From contig NC_085849.1 in assembly GCF_020906515.1 (NCBI RefSeq), forward strand, positions 992,001 to 1,056,000: a DNA stretch of 64,000 nt, read 5' to 3'. The position numbers and the translations under genes were made by a program. Shown piece by piece: positions 44,642 to 56,894 of this stretch. The stretch's first letter is position 1. The number at the start of each line of letters is the position of its first letter. This DNA is from Vanrija pseudolonga (taxonomy: Eukaryota > Basidiomycota > Tremellomycetes > Trichosporonales > Trichosporonaceae). The notes under the pieces were generated by a model, which was given only the letters and a program-made list of their open reading frames with translations, made no database searches and was not told where the DNA came from.

Positions 44642-45216
44642 TTTAATTGTGTCGGGGTGGGTTGTGTGCGTGTGTTGAGTGTTGAGAGAGTGAGTGAAAG
44701 AGGGAGAGAGAGTGAGGGAAGGAATGCCCTTTTAAAGCGTGGGGGAACAGGGTGCCAGGCGCGAGGTGTGCGAGGGTGAGGCGAGAATGGAAGGGCGTGA
44801 GGGGGGCGCGGATGGGGCGATGGGGGGGAGGATCGATGGGGGATGAGAAGGAATGAGAGAGAAAAAAAACGAGGCGACAAACTGGCTTTGGGGGTGACAG
44901 AATCCAAAGTGGTCTGTGCGTAGAGGAGTGAGGTCACCAATGATGGAGGTGGGGCCCCAGAGACTTGGCCCGCGAGTTAGGCTTGCACAGCAGTCTGTGC
45001 GTCGCTGGTTGTTGTTTTGACCCACCCACCCAGCGGCGTGTGTGATTTTTCCCTTTCCAGGACAAATGACGGGCAAGCGTCAGGGACCAAAATCGCGGCA
45101 TCACCACCCAACCGGATACCTCTAAACAATGTAAACAGGCAAAGGGAGGAGCATATCCCACCTTTGACATCTCTCCTTCTTGTGCATAGTACTTACTCTC
45201 TCTCTTGTCAACGACC
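44642..45216. other. Divergent promoter between the unrecognised gene and chitin synthase
   Basis: GAGA/GTGAG-rich near the minus-strand start and C/T-rich (CTCTCTCTCTTG) immediately before the chitin synthase ATG. No coding signal. Confidence 0.5.
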
Positions 45217-48200
45217 ATGGCTTCCTCTAGGAGGTCAAATCGTAGCCAGGACATGGGCGACGGAGCCCCCCCTTGGAGCCGCAACCCGTCCCCCGTCCCT
45301 CCTTATGATCCCCCTCACTCGCCAGCCTACCTCCCACCGCCTTCCCCGGGGGGATCGCACAACCCGTACAACATCAACCTTCCCCCGAGGCAAGGCTACC
45401 CCGCCAACCCGCCCATCTACGCCCCTCCCTCGCCGTCGGTCGTCGGCTCGGCGCTCGGCGGATCGACCCTCGCCCCCTCGACCGTCTACGGGTCCACCAT
45501 CGGTCCATCGACCTCGCCCCGGCCGCCGTCTCGACTGACAAACTTTGAGGCTGCCTTGGCCCGCGCTCGGGGTGAGGCCCCGCCGCCAGTGGTCGAGACG
45601 CCTCCGGTCGAGATTCCTCCTCTGATGAGGCCGACATACTCCCAGCCGGCCCCCTCTTACCTCCCGCCGCCGGATAGCAACCACCCCGATCTGAACGTCG
45701 GCTTCACACGGGCGTCGACTATCCGGCATAGTGGCCTCCGTCGCCGTGAGCCATCGCGCTCTCCGTCTCCTGGGTTCGACAACAGTATGGTCTATGACCC
45801 TATTCAGCGCCACGAGGACATTGAGAAGGCCCTTCTGTCCGACGAAGAGCGCGACCGCATCTACCAGCCGATTCAGACCCCTCTTCCCCTCTCGAGGTTT
45901 ACGCTCCAGAAGACCATGTTGGAGTCGAACGGTGACCTGTCTCTGATGGGCAATGCGCCGCGCCCTGCTGCCAGGAGGTCCTCCATCGAGAAGACGGGGC
46001 TCGATGGCTTCGAGCCCGTGGCTCTTGTCGACGGCGCGCATCCGGAGGACACCCATCACTACGGCCCTGCTCCGGAGGGTCGGGTCAGCAGACGCAACAA
46101 CCAGCACAAGCGTGTCAAGCAGAGGCTTACGCTTGATGAGGAGGGCACCTTTGCCGTTGAAATGCCTATTCCTTCTCGCCTGGCCCAGTTCCTTCCCGTC
46201 AAGGGCGTCGAGGAGCAGAAGACCACCAGGTAGGTGTTGTCACCAAGAACGCTGCTGACCCTAGGTACACGGCCATCACGACTGACCCGGACGATTTTGC
46301 CAAGTCGCCCATTCGTCTCCGCCAGGAAATGTTTGACCCTCCTCGCAAGACTGAAATGTTCATCGTCATCACCATGTACAACGAGGACGCCGAGCTCTTC
46401 TGCCGCACCCTCTACGGTGTGATGAAGAACATCGCCCACCTCTGCGGGCGTAAGAACTCGCGCATGTGGGGAGCCAATGGGTGGCAGAAGATTGTGGTCT
46501 GCATCGTTGCCGACGGTCGTAAGCACGTCAACCCTCGAGTGCTCGATTGTCTGGCTGCTCTCGGCGTCTACCAGGAAGGTGCGTACAGGCTGGCTCAGCA
46601 TCGCAGACACTGACACTGCCAGGTGCAATGACCAACCAGGTACAAGACCGCCCTGTCAAGGCCCACGTCTTCGAGTACACCACCAGCTTTGCCCTCGACC
46701 CCGACCTCCACTTCAAGTACCCGGACAGGGGTATCGTGCCGTGCCAGATCCTTTTCTGCATGAAGGAGAACAACGCTAGGAAGATCAACTCGCACCGTTG
46801 GTTCTTCAACGCCTTCGCGCCAAAGCTCCAGCCCAACGTCTGCATTCTGCTTGACGTTGGTACCATGCCCGCCCAGAAGTCCCTGTACCACCTGTGGAAG
46901 GCCTTTGACGTCAACTCCAACGTTGGTGGCGCCTGTGGTGAGATTGCGACTTTCAAGGGCAAGGGCTGGAGACTACTCCTCAACCCTCTCGTGGCGGCGC
47001 AATGCTTCGAGTACAAGATGTCCAACATTCTCGACAAGCCCATGGAGAGTTTGTTCGGTTACACTGCTGTGCTTCCTGGTGCCTTCTCGGCGTACCGCGT
47101 GAGTTGTGCAGGTGGCTGGGGTGGCTTGACACGACACTTACGCTTCTCCCCAGTACATTGCGCTCCAGAATGACGAGAATGGCCGCGGTCCACTCTACTC
47201 ATACTTCCAAGGCGAGAACCTCCATAGTGGAAAGGCCGACTCGTTCACCGGAAACATGTACTTGGCCGAGGATCGTATTCTCTGCTTCGAGATTGTGTAG
47301 GTGTTCACGCTTACAGCTGAGCCTCTCGCTGACGACACCAGCGCCAAGCCCAAAGCGAGCTGGGTCTTGAAGTACGTCAAGTCGGCCGTTGGCGAGACCG
47401 ACTGCCCCGATACCATTCCCGAGTTTATCGGTCAGCGTCGCCGCTGGCTCAACGGATCTTTCTTTGCTGCTGTGGGTTACTTCGAGCGCGCCCATAAAGC
47501 ACCCAGCTTACACCTCCAGGTCTACTCCCTTATCCACTTCCGCCAAATCTGGCGCTCTGATCACAGTGTCGTCCGAAAGTCGGCGCTGATGGTCGAATTC
47601 GTTTACAACGCGCTCAACCTGCTCTTCGGCTGGTTCTCGCTGGGCAACTTTTACATCTTCTTCGTTATTCTCACCAGAGCATTGGAGGGCAAGGCGTTCC
47701 ACATCAAGAACATTCAGGTCCTCAATGTCATAGTACAATATACGTACTTGGGCACTGTCATTGCGTGCTTCATCTTCGGCATGGGTAACAGGCCGCAGGG
47801 GTGAGTCAACGCGAGTGTGCTACGGCACTATGCTGACAGACACAGCTCTCCCTGGAAGTACAAAGTGGCCATCTGGATCTTCGCCGTCTTAACGTTCTAC
47901 ATGCTCGTCGCCGGTGTCATCTGCACTGTTGCGGCGATCCAGAACATTGACAAGCCGATCTTTATCCGCCTCGTCGTGTCGCTTGCCGCGACGTATGGTA
48001 TCTTTGTCGTCTCGAGTTTCCTCGCGCTCGACCCGTGGCACATCTTCACCTGCTTCCTGCAGTACTTGCTCTTCACCCCAAGTGAGTATGGTGCGGGTGT
48101 TGGGTTATTGTGCTGACCATTGTCAGCCTACATCAATGTTCTCAATATTGTGAGTCGCGCGCGGTTAACAAGGATCTTTGCTAACGATGCCACAGTACGC

Positions 48201-48778
48201 CTACTCCAACCTGTCAGTTACCCCTTCATGTGTTGAGACCCAACTGACATTCCCAGCCACGACTTGTCCTGGGGTACCAAAGGTGCCGACACTGTCGAGA
48301 CCGACCTGGGCAAGGTCCAGGGTGTTGGCCGCGACGTCGAAGTGGCCCTGGTGTCGGAGCAGCAGGACATCGACATGGCCTACCAGGATGCCCTCGACAA
48401 CCTCCGTATCAAGCGCGCAAGAGTGGACCCGGATGAGATGCCGCCGGCCAAGAATGCCAGCGAGCAGAAACAAAAGGACGTTTACGCCAACTTTAGGACC
48501 AATGTAGGTTGCCACAGACGACTCAGAGCGCTGACGGCAGCTTCTTCTTGTTTGGTCGCTCTCGAACGCCTTGCTTGCGAGCATCATTCTCGCTGGCAAT
48601 GACAACGAGACGTTCAGTGGCTCTGGCAACAGCCGCCAGGGCATTTACATGCTGATTATCTTAAGTGGGTGTGGCCGAGGTGCTTCTTTGCTGACATTCA
48701 GTCTTTGTCGCCGGTATGGCTGCCTTCAGATTCATCTGTGCGACTTTGTACCTCATTATTCGCCTCTTTGGCGGTTAG
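45217..48778 (+). CDS. Chitin synthase (class I-III type, GT2 family)
   Basis: Plasma-membrane glycosyltransferase polymerising UDP-GlcNAc into chitin. The N-terminal 330 residues are Pro/Ser/Tyr-rich and cytosolic. The catalytic part shows [60 protein letters not shown], the PGAFSAYR segment, [11 protein letters not shown] and the signature [15 protein letters not shown]. It is followed by hydrophobic segments and TYINVLNIYAYSNLHDLSWG near the C-terminal membrane cluster. About eleven exons; two are tiny (48127-48149 and 48196-48212). Start at 45217 is the first ATG after a CT-rich leader (ACCATGG context). The catalytic residues of the family (EDR and QRRRW) are intact. Assignment to one of classes I, II or III would need a tree. 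Confidence 0.95.
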
Positions 48779-49021
48779 ACATTGCTGTGGACAATGTATG
48801 GTTCGCATGCATTCTTGAAGGACCGAGTGGCTTGGGCTCGAGGGGGTCGACGGTGCGCTCCGTGTCGTGGGGAAGGAACACCTTGGGCGATTATAGTTAT
48901 GGTGGTGACTTGTACGAAGGGAGCGGGGGTGTCAACAATCTCTGGCCCACCTCCACTCCCCACTCGACTTTGTCAACAACCAACCTCCACACCAACAACC
49001 ACAAACCGACACCATCATCAA
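48779..49021. other. Short spacer before the JmjC gene
   Basis: The 3' flank of chitin synthase and promoter of the JmjC gene. The JmjC frame is open back to 48782, but the conserved protein begins at 49022 after a C/A-rich leader. Confidence 0.5.
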
Positions 49022-50530
49022 ATGGCCACCGCGCACCCGGCCCGGGCCTCACCAACGGCGCAGGCGATGCTCGCGGCGATGGCCGGGGAGCTAGAGGACC
49101 CAGAGTGGGGTGCGTCTGCGCCGCGACGAAAGCTGACAGCAGCAGACCTCGCGCCGTGCGGCCCGCTCGTTGCGCCCTTGCTCGCGCAAGCCGTGTCCGC
49201 CATGACGGCGCTCCGCGACGACGACACTGTCTCGGACGAAAGAGGACAACGCGCCAAGGTGGCACTCGACACGCTCCTCACCGTCGCAAAGGGCCAGGTC
49301 GCGGCGCTCCCTTTTAACACGGTCTCGCGGCACACCCTGCGGCTATACACGGACGCGTCGCTGCTCCGGACGGCGCTGGACCTGTTAACTGGCCCCGTCG
49401 TGGAGGGGCCGCGGCGCGCGTTCTGTCTCGCTGCCGTGGAACGCGTCGACCGCGCCATCATCGTCGCTGGCGCTGTCGGGCCGCAGAGGGCCGAGTGGGC
49501 GCAGCGCCTGGTGGGCGAGGTGCAGGGTGTGCTTGTCGCCGAGGGGATCGCGGCGCCGCCAGCTGGCAAGGTTGCAGCCAACGGCCACGACGACGACGAC
49601 AGCGACACCAACCCGCACCCCGCAAAGCGGCGCAAGCACGCCGCGCCCACTCGGCCCCCCTTCACGCCCCTCTTCGCGCCCTCCCCAATCCCAGAAACGA
49701 CAACCTACCCCACCCTCGCTGCCCACGCGCGCGAGCCGCACCACCCGCTAATCCTGCGCGGCTACCTGTCCTCCGAGGCGTGCGCGCCGTGGCCCGCCCT
49801 CGAGCGGTGGAAGGACGCAGGCTACCTCCTCTCCTGCGTGGGCGAGGGGCGCGTCGTGCCCGTCGAAATTGGGACCGCGTACGACGACGAGGGGTGGGCG
49901 CAGCGGATTGTGCCGTGGCGCGACTTTCTGTCAGCGGCAGGGTGGGACGTGGTGCCGGAGAGCGATGAGCTCGACGCCGCCCCCGCCGCGCCGCTCTACC
50001 TCGCCCAGCACGCCCTCTTCGCCCAGTTCCCCGCGCTCGAGCGCGACACCGCCGTGCCAGACTACGTGTGGTCCGAGCCCCAGCTGGCGGGCTACACCGC
50101 GCCAGACGACTACCTCGTCAACGTGTGGGTCGGGGCTGGGGGCTCGCGCATCGTCTCGCCGGCGCACACGGACCCGTACTTCAACGCGTATGCGCAGGTG
50201 CTCGGCCGGAAACGCGTGTGGCTCGCGCCGCCGGACGCCGGGGAACACATGTATGCGTATAGCAAGGGGAGCGAGGACGACGCCGACGACACCAAGTCGC
50301 CCCTCGCGGCAGAGTACATGGGCAACACGTCGACCGTGCCCATTCTCCGCGGCGACAGGTTTCCCGACGCCGCAGCGGCGTCGTTCCCCGCCTTCTTTGA
50401 GCACGTGTACCCCCGCGCCATGGAGGCTGTGCTCGAGCCCGGAGACCTGCTCCTCATGCCGCCTGGGTGGTGGCATGCGATGCGCGGCGAGAGCGAGGCC
50501 ATGTCGTGGAGCGTGTCGTTTTGGTATTAG
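49022..50530 (+). CDS. JmjC-domain dioxygenase, KDM8/JMJD5-like
   Basis: Fe(II)/2-oxoglutarate-dependent oxygenase of the JMJD5 (KDM8) group, reported to act as an arginyl hydroxylase or protease-linked histone factor; the fungal substrate is unknown. Intronless, 502 residues, which is unusual among its intron-rich neighbours. A helical N-terminal half (about 1-200) is followed by an acidic and basic linker (DDDDSDTNPHPAKRRKH). The cupin domain begins near PHHPLILRGYLSSEACAPWP and contains PLYLAQHALFAQFPALERD, which aligns with the JMJD5 GYLAQHQLFDQIPEL segment. Iron ligands are visible as H382-x-D384 (PAHTDPYFN) and H485 (PPGWWHAMRGE). The chain ends AMSWSVSFWY, the JMJD5-like terminus. The gene converges with CDC50, 159 bp apart. 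Confidence 0.92.
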   Translation: MATAHPARASPTAQAMLAAMAGELEDPEWGASAPRRKLTAADLAPCGPLVAPLLAQAVSAMTALRDDDTVSDERGQRAKVALDTLLTVAKGQVAALPFNTVSRHTLRLYTDASLLRTALDLLTGPVVEGPRRAFCLAAVERVDRAIIVAGAVGPQRAEWAQRLVGEVQGVLVAEGIAAPPAGKVAANGHDDDDSDTNPHPAKRRKHAAPTRPPFTPLFAPSPIPETTTYPTLAAHAREPHHPLILRGYLSSEACAPWPALERWKDAGYLLSCVGEGRVVPVEIGTAYDDEGWAQRIVPWRDFLSAAGWDVVPESDELDAAPAAPLYLAQHALFAQFPALERDTAVPDYVWSEPQLAGYTAPDDYLVNVWVGAGGSRIVSPAHTDPYFNAYAQVLGRKRVWLAPPDAGEHMYAYSKGSEDDADDTKSPLAAEYMGNTSTVPILRGDRFPDAAAASFPAFFEHVYPRAMEAVLEPGDLLLMPPGWWHAMRGESEAMSWSVSFWY

Positions 50531-50689
50531 CACATTCACAGCATTGATAGTAGATTGTAACACGACCTGCACACCACACAATGTAACACCACCACCACAC
50601 ACCACACCACCACGCAACAAATCTAGAAGCATCGGATATCAGATACGTAAACTACAGCTCTACATGACTGGCACACTGCGTAATCACGG

Positions 50690-52143
50690 TTATCGGGTGG
50701 CTTGCGCCTGGGGCTGGTTCCAAGAGAGGACTGGGGGGGGGTTAGTGGGGCTCGATGTGCGGCTAGCGTTGACTCACGAGACATGTCGCCCATCTTGCGG
50801 GGCTTGATGAGGTGGCGAAGGAGGCCGGCGAGCGCGAGCGCGACACACAGAATAGCACCGGCGACGTACGCCCAGCCGAGGAACGGCTGCTTGCCACCGA
50901 CCCAGGCAACAGTAGAAATGACAATCGACTTTGTACCCGAGAACATCTTGACAGGGTAGTTCATGTTGGCGAGGACCTCGTAGTTGCCCTGCAGCATGAC
51001 GTCGTTGTCGTTGCGGCCCCAGAGCTTGCGGAACGTTGGCAGCGCAGCGACACGCATCCAGATCTGGAAGTGCTCGTCATCGGCGAGCTTCGGCCAGCCA
51101 GTCGCGTTCGTGTATCCGTCGGGGTACTTCTTGGCCCAGTTGGGCGGCGGGAGCGTGTTCTCGTAGGTCAGCTCGTTGTTGGGCTCGTTCTTGTAGTTCT
51201 TCGAAATGCCGTGCCACGCGATGTTCTTCTCGGAGAACTCGTACGTCTGGTTGTTGGCGCCGTTTGGTGCGTTGAGAAGCACGACGGATGGGAACGTGTC
51301 GTTGAACAAGCTGTTGGCGATCAGGCCGCAGGGGTAGTACTGCTTGTCGTCCTTGGAAGTGATAGGCTTGCAGTTTCCCTTGTTGATGTCGTGCGTCGAG
51401 CGCTTGTTGCCGAGCAGCTGGCCCGAGTCAAAGCTCTGCACGTAGCGACGGTGGTTCTGGTAGTAGTTGGTAAGCTTGTAGTACAGGAAGACGCCCCTGC
51501 CGAGGTCGTAGGGGACGTTGAAGCGGATACGGCACTGGGCCTGCTGGTCGTAAGGGCGGGTAGAGTCGTTGGAGAAAGTCCACTGCGGTGCAGCAATCGC
51601 GGATGACTTGATGGGCGAGCCGGACTTGAGGTCATCTACGCGCGCGTCAGCCATCGGCTCCACTTCCCTCCACCTCCTCGATCCAACGCACATCCATAAG
51701 CACTCTTGGGCATGTCAGCCCACGTGCCGTTGGTCGGCGCCTGCTCATCGCACTGCGTGTAGTCGAGGGTAATGGTCGTGACCTTGCCGCTTCCCCAGAT
51801 GATCAACGCGCCGATGGGCGCAAAGATGACGCCGATGAGGAACAGCGTGGGGAGCACGGCCTTGGGCGTGAGGATGGGTTGCCATGCCTTGAGGCGCTGC
51901 TGCTTGAACGCAGTGTCTGTACGTGTCAGCGGCGAGTCCAGACGTGTGGGGTGTGTTTGTTTCCAGTGCGCGTTGTCGCCGTCGTCGTCGTCGCGCCGCT
52001 GAAAACATCGCCGACGGGCGGCAACATCATGACCACTCACTTGCTGGGCGTTTCGACCATTTGACCTTCTCCTTGTTTGGCTGGTCGGCGTCGACGGGGA
52101 CGTCCTCTGCCGGCTTCTTGTTCTTTCGGTTGAACAAGCCCAT
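50690..52143 (-). CDS. CDC50: P4-ATPase beta subunit (Cdc50/Lem3 family)
   Basis: Chaperone and subunit of phospholipid flippases, needed for ER exit and lipid translocation. Minus-strand exons start at 52143 (MGLFNRKNKKPAEDVPVDAD) and end with a short exon coding LLSWNQPQAQATR before the TAA at 50690. The first transmembrane segment is AVLPTLFLIGVIFAPIGALI, the second, near the end, AYVAGAILCVALALAGLL. Between them lies the large extracytosolic domain with conserved QCRIRFNVPYDLGRGVFLYY, KLTNYYQNHRRYVQSFDSGQ, CGLIANSLFNDTF, AWHGISKNYKN and HFQIWMRVAALPTFRKLWG. Cysteines and N-x-S/T sites fit the glycosylated, disulfide-bonded family. Length and order are normal. Confidence 0.95.
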
Positions 52144-52530
52144 GGCTGGTGAGTTGTGGTGTGGTGTGGAGAGTGTGTGATGATCGAAAGAGTCGAGATG
52201 GGCGTGTCCCGTCGGTCGGTCGTCACTGCATTCGCCTGTAGCACAGCGTGGCGACGACGCCGAGCCCTCGCAAAGCCGAGCCTGGACAGCGTCGCTGGAT
52301 GCAAATACTCTGTGTCATGAACTACGCGTCCCGTAAACGGGTGACACTGCACGCCTAATCCGGCGCCCATCGGCACAACAAAGCACGATATAGTAAATTA
52401 GATCTTGCACGCCTGATCCCCCTGCTCGCCTACCCAACCACGTGACTGTCATCCACTTTTGCGATTTCTCGGTGGAGGCGATATCAATCAAGCCAGGCGA
52501 CAACAGACTTTACATCACAACACGCACACC
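52144..52530. other. Divergent spacer between CDC50 and IPI1
   Basis: A 387-bp shared promoter. AT-richer around 52.38-52.41 kb; a CACGTG hexamer lies at 52439-52444. No gene or RNA seen. Confidence 0.45.
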
Positions 52531-55025
52531 ATGCCCAAGGCTACAAAGAAGAAGAAGGAGAAGGTCGAGGACTTCAAGGTGGGTTGATGGAAGCCTTTAC
52601 AACACACTGACACGCACAGAAAGCAAAGCTCAAGCTCGGAAAGGGCAAGAAGCCGGCCTCGAACGGCACCGACACGTCGTTCAAGGCGCGATGTAGGTCG
52701 TCACCGGCTGGCATTGACTAACACTACAGCCATTGCCCTCCCGTCCCAGAAACCCCTAGCTCGTGCGCTCGCAAACAAGCAGGCCGAAGACGATGGCGAG
52801 GACGACGGGCCCGCCGGCGAGCCGACGACTGCCGCCGGCCTGACCATTGACGACGTGCTCATCCAGCTGCGCCATGCCAACGCCGGCGTGCGCCGCGAGG
52901 CCGTGCACCACCTCAAGGAGGTGCTTGTTGCGGGCATGAACATGGGGATCAAGATGGGTCAGCGGCCAGGCGAGGTCGCCAAGGTCGTGCGGGCCATCGG
53001 CGGGCTGATTGCCGACGATGTAAGTGGCATGGAGGTGTCACGACGTATAGCTGACCCGATCAGGACGCGTCCGTCCGCAAGGCGCTGCACGACTTCCTGG
53101 GATGGTACCTCGCGCGACTTCCCAAGCGCGCGCTGTCACCCTACCTCGGTCTCCTCCAGCTGCAGATCTCGTCGGCCCTCTCGCACATCTTCCCGGCGGT
53201 CCGACTAGACGCGTGCAAGCTCGTCGAGCTGCTGCTCGAGACGCACCCCGCCGAGATTGTCGCCAATTGGCCCACTCCTGCAGTTACAAGCGAGAGCAAC
53301 GCGTCGCGCATCGTCCCTACGCAGGGCGACTCGACCGTGTTCGAGGGGCTGCGGCTGAGTGCCGGCCTGGGTGAGGAGAAGGGTGCGAGCACGCAGGCTG
53401 GCTTCCGCATGACACCGGCGTCGAAACTCATCATTCTGCGCACGATTAAAATGTTCATCGCACAGGCGCTGCGTCCGACGCTCGACCGCACGAAGAATGT
53501 GCTCGACGCTGGGCGGGGACCCGCTGCTCCGCTGCTGGGAGAATTCACCGCCACAGAGCTGAGCCTCCTGCCTCCTGGCCAGCAGTGGTCACTGGACGCT
53601 GGCGATTTTGCATTGGAATGGTCTGCAGAATTCCAGCCAACAAAATCCCGTGGGCAGGACGGAGTGTTGAGTGACGCGGCTTTGGAGGAGCTTGCTGTGA
53701 GTGGCTAAATCGCGGGGGAATGAATGTGGCTGACTGTCCCTCCAGAAAGCTTACCTCTCCTTGCACTCGCTCCTCCTCTCGACTTTCATGGAGTCGGCCC
53801 CCAGTGTCTTTGGCCCTTCGCAATCAGCACCAGCTTCTGACGACATTTATCTCAACTTGTGCTCAGTATGCGCCGAGCTTGAGTGTATTGTCGCCCAAGT
53901 CCTACTCGGACACCCAGAATTCCACACCTTGTCCGAGGCAAGCCAACTCCGCTCTAGCTTGTCAGAATTCCTCAAACGCATGACGGCTTGGTTCCCTTTC
54001 AACAAGGATTCGACGGCGGCGAGTGATTCCTCGGCGATCCTCTTTGGACTGTCCCTCAGCTACGTAAAGCTGGCGTCAATACTCGCGCCCAAACCACCGA
54101 CGGTCGTTCTTCGGTCCGGGAAAATGGCAAAGGACTTTGGATGGCGTCAGCGGGTTCGAGCCATCGAGACGTCATGGAAGGCTGCTGCCCAGCCACAGGG
54201 CAAGAACACAGGCGCCGAGGAGGTGGCCTTCAACTTGGCGTCGGAGTGGCTCGAGGAGAGTCTTGTGAGTTGGACCTGCATTTTAATAATGTAGCGTGCC
54301 CGCTGACACGGCAACCAGGAACCAAATACCGACGTCCTCGCACCTCCGATTAGCCTATCAGCCTACGAGGAGCTTTTACCCGTGATTTGGACGTTGCTGC
54401 TAACGGCACGCAAGGACGGCGCCAAGGAAGACGGCTTGCGCGTCGACGAGGCGTTCATGTCCGGGCTCTTGTCGCTGGGCTCGGCGAGTGGCAAACGTCG
54501 GGTCGGTGACGCCTTTGTCGTGCGCCTGATCGAGCAGCACGAAGACCGTTTCTCTACGCTCCCATTTTTTGTGCCTGTCAGGTCCGCTCTTCGGTCCCAG
54601 ATTGAACTTTGGTTCAGCTCGGTGCCGCGAAGCCTGTGGGAAATCGGGGCAAAGGACGACGAGGCGACGACGGGCTTGCTGCGCTTCCTGCTCGAAATCG
54701 GAAGGCGGGGGCCGTTGGCGTACGAGGCGCCGTATAGCCTCATTGACGTCAAGGTGAGTTTGCTTGTTTAGCCACCCAGTTCCTGACTTCCGAGACTTTC
54801 CCCGCCCTTGCCGCCAAGTTGGCGCCCTTCTTCCATCTGCAGCACCCCGTCAAGGGCAGCGTCGAGGGGCCGTGGGCCAAGTTGGCCTCGGCCAAGACAC
54901 AGAAGCTTGCCCTCGATGTGGCGCGCATCTGGCACACGTTTGACGACACTGGCCGCCTCGATGACGCCGTGTCCATTGTGGTGCAGTCGCATGCCTGGGC
55001 ACACAGCTACTGGCACCGAACATAA
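52531..55025 (+). CDS. IPI1: Pre-rRNA processing protein Ipi1 (TEX10 homologue)
   Basis: Subunit of the Rix1 complex (Rix1-Ipi1-Ipi3), needed for ITS2 processing and late nuclear maturation of the 60S subunit. It starts MPKATKKKKEKVEDFK, a basic Lys-rich N-terminus, with introns after it and after TDTSFKAR. The first conserved block is AGLTIDDVLIQLRHANAGVR with REAVHHLKEVL, then SVRKALHDFLGWYLARLPKR and SPYLGLLQLQISSALSHIFP with AVRLDACKLVELLLE, which match the N-terminal Ipi1/Tex10 domain. The remainder is a HEAT-like helical region up to WAHSYWHRT. About six introns, 40-55 nt. Converges with KIN28, 101 bp apart. Symbol assigned from the N-terminal domain; the C-terminal part is less conserved. 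Confidence 0.9.
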
Positions 55026-55126
55026 TCTCCGCAAGCCGAGGCTCGTCACAAAAAAGGCACGCAACGCACAATGATACCCTGCATCATTTCTCCTGTCCAC
55101 CAACCATGTACTACAACAATACAAAT

Positions 55127-56723
55127 CTATGCAAACGTGAGCTTGCGCGCCACACTGCGCTCTAATGCTGTTCCGTTGGGAGACTCTGCCTTGCGCTTGG
55201 TGCCCGACTCCACCTGTGGCCGCGTGTCCTGAGGTGCGACGGCGCGCGGGCGGAGCTCTGCCAAAGGCTTGGGGAGGAGGATGGGCGGTGTGGGGCGTGG
55301 CGGAGCGGTAAAGAAGGGGTGGTAGAGGGCCTGTGTATATTGTGTTTTTGTTAATTTCGTCTGTTCCTTTCGGAGACTTGTTGTCAAGCACACGCAGCGC
55401 TGTGTGTGCGGCACGCACCTTCCTAGCCGTAGGGCGAAGTTTTGGGTCGTAACGCAGTAGTTCTCGGGCGAGGTCCTGGCCGTCCTTGCCCAGCGAGGCG
55501 ACCATATTCCACCAGGGGTTCTTGGGGTACCCGGGGATCTCGTGGTAGTCTGGCAGCTTTGTGTGGCCCTGAGGGAGGGAACAAGGGGGGGTGAGGGTGA
55601 GCGGACGGGACTGTCGGTTGTCCGCGGCAAGCGGAGCGGGACACTACGTACTGGCCAGTCTGTTTCCGTCGGAGAGCCCATGGCATGGAACGTCTTCTTG
55701 AGCTGGTCAATGTCCGAGTCGCCCGCGAGGAACGGCACGCGCAACACGAGCTCGACGAGGATTGTGCCGATCGACCACATGTCGACTGCGGGCGAGTAGT
55801 AGCGCGAGCCCCAGAGCAGCTCGGGTGGGCGGTACCACCTAAAGCAGAGCAGTGGCGTCAGCATCGTCAGCAGCAGCGTCACGCGCTAGCCAAACTCAAA
55901 CTAGCTGGCGAGACGCCAGACCGCAACGCATAGCATGACGCACCGCGTAATGACCTGACAGGTCATGCGGGACGCCGCGTCACCAAATTCCCGCGCGAGG
56001 CCAAAGTCGGCCACCTTGAGCTCGCCGGTGGAGGCGATGAGCAAGTTGTTTGGCTTGAGATCCTGCGTGGGGCGTGCACGGGTCAGCGCAGAGTTCGCAA
56101 CCCCACCCCGCCACGCCAAGCTCACACGATGCAGCACGCCGTTGCGGTGGATGTATTCCAGCCCGCGCAGCGACATGGCCATCCACGACTTGATGTCGGC
56201 CGTCTGGAAGATGAGCGCCTTGTCGCGGATCACGGCCTCGAGGTCCGTGTCGAGGAACTCGAGGACCAGGTTGACGTTTTGCTTGACGCTGAAGACGTCG
56301 AGGAGCTGGAGTCAGCTTCATGAAGATACGTAAGCTCACAGCAATGATGTTCGGGTGGTGCAGCTCCTGCAGGAACTTGACCTCGCGCAAGGCGGTCATG
56401 TCCAGCCCGTCCTTCATCTCGCCGACCTTGATCTTCTTGATGGCGACTGGGGGTGAGCGGCGCGGCTTGCGGGCAGCGGCATACCTTTCCTTCCTGTCGC
56501 CTTTTCCGTACCTGCGCGTGTCAGCTGCAACTGGGAGCCTTGTATAGCAGACACACCCTTGTACACATTCGCAAAGGTACCCTCTCCGACCTTGACCCCC
56601 TTCTCCCCTGTCGCCGTCAGCATCAGATCGTCGCCGCCGCGGATCCACACAAAAGGTGCGCCGGCGAGCACTGCACTCACACCTCTCTGCTCTCTGCTGG
56701 TTCTCCAAGGCGGCTAAGTCCAT
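55127..56723 (-). CDS. KIN28: TFIIH cyclin-dependent kinase (Kin28/Cdk7)
   Basis: CDK subunit of TFIIH that phosphorylates Ser5 of the RNA polymerase II C-terminal domain; in many fungi it is also the CDK-activating kinase. Exon 1 (56723 to about 56682) reads [14 protein letters not shown]. Then [16 protein letters not shown] (glycine loop), [20 protein letters not shown] (catalytic Lys), [15 protein letters not shown], the [10 protein letters not shown] catalytic loop split by an intron after [15 protein letters not shown], and the CDK7-type activation segment [18 protein letters not shown]. The last two match Kin28/Mcs6/Cdk7 rather than Cdk1. After the kinase fold the tail ([20 protein letters not shown], then [11 protein letters not shown]) is short and basic. 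About eight exons; the stop is at 55127. Confidence 0.95.
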
Positions 56724-56894
56724 GGCGGTGGAGGATGATGGAGCAAGACAACAACGAGTTTCGTTGGATCCATCGTGAACAAAGCCGTCACCACCTCCAC
56801 CTTCGCGGCGACTTTGGCGGGAGCAAATCTCGGCAATCTGGTCAATCTCGACAACATGCATCTAACCCAAATAAAAAGGCGATTAACAAGGCGC

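Noticed and set aside
45235-46107. A 290-codon minus-strand open frame
   Set aside because: It mirrors the N-terminal part of chitin synthase on the opposite strand and has no protein-like features.
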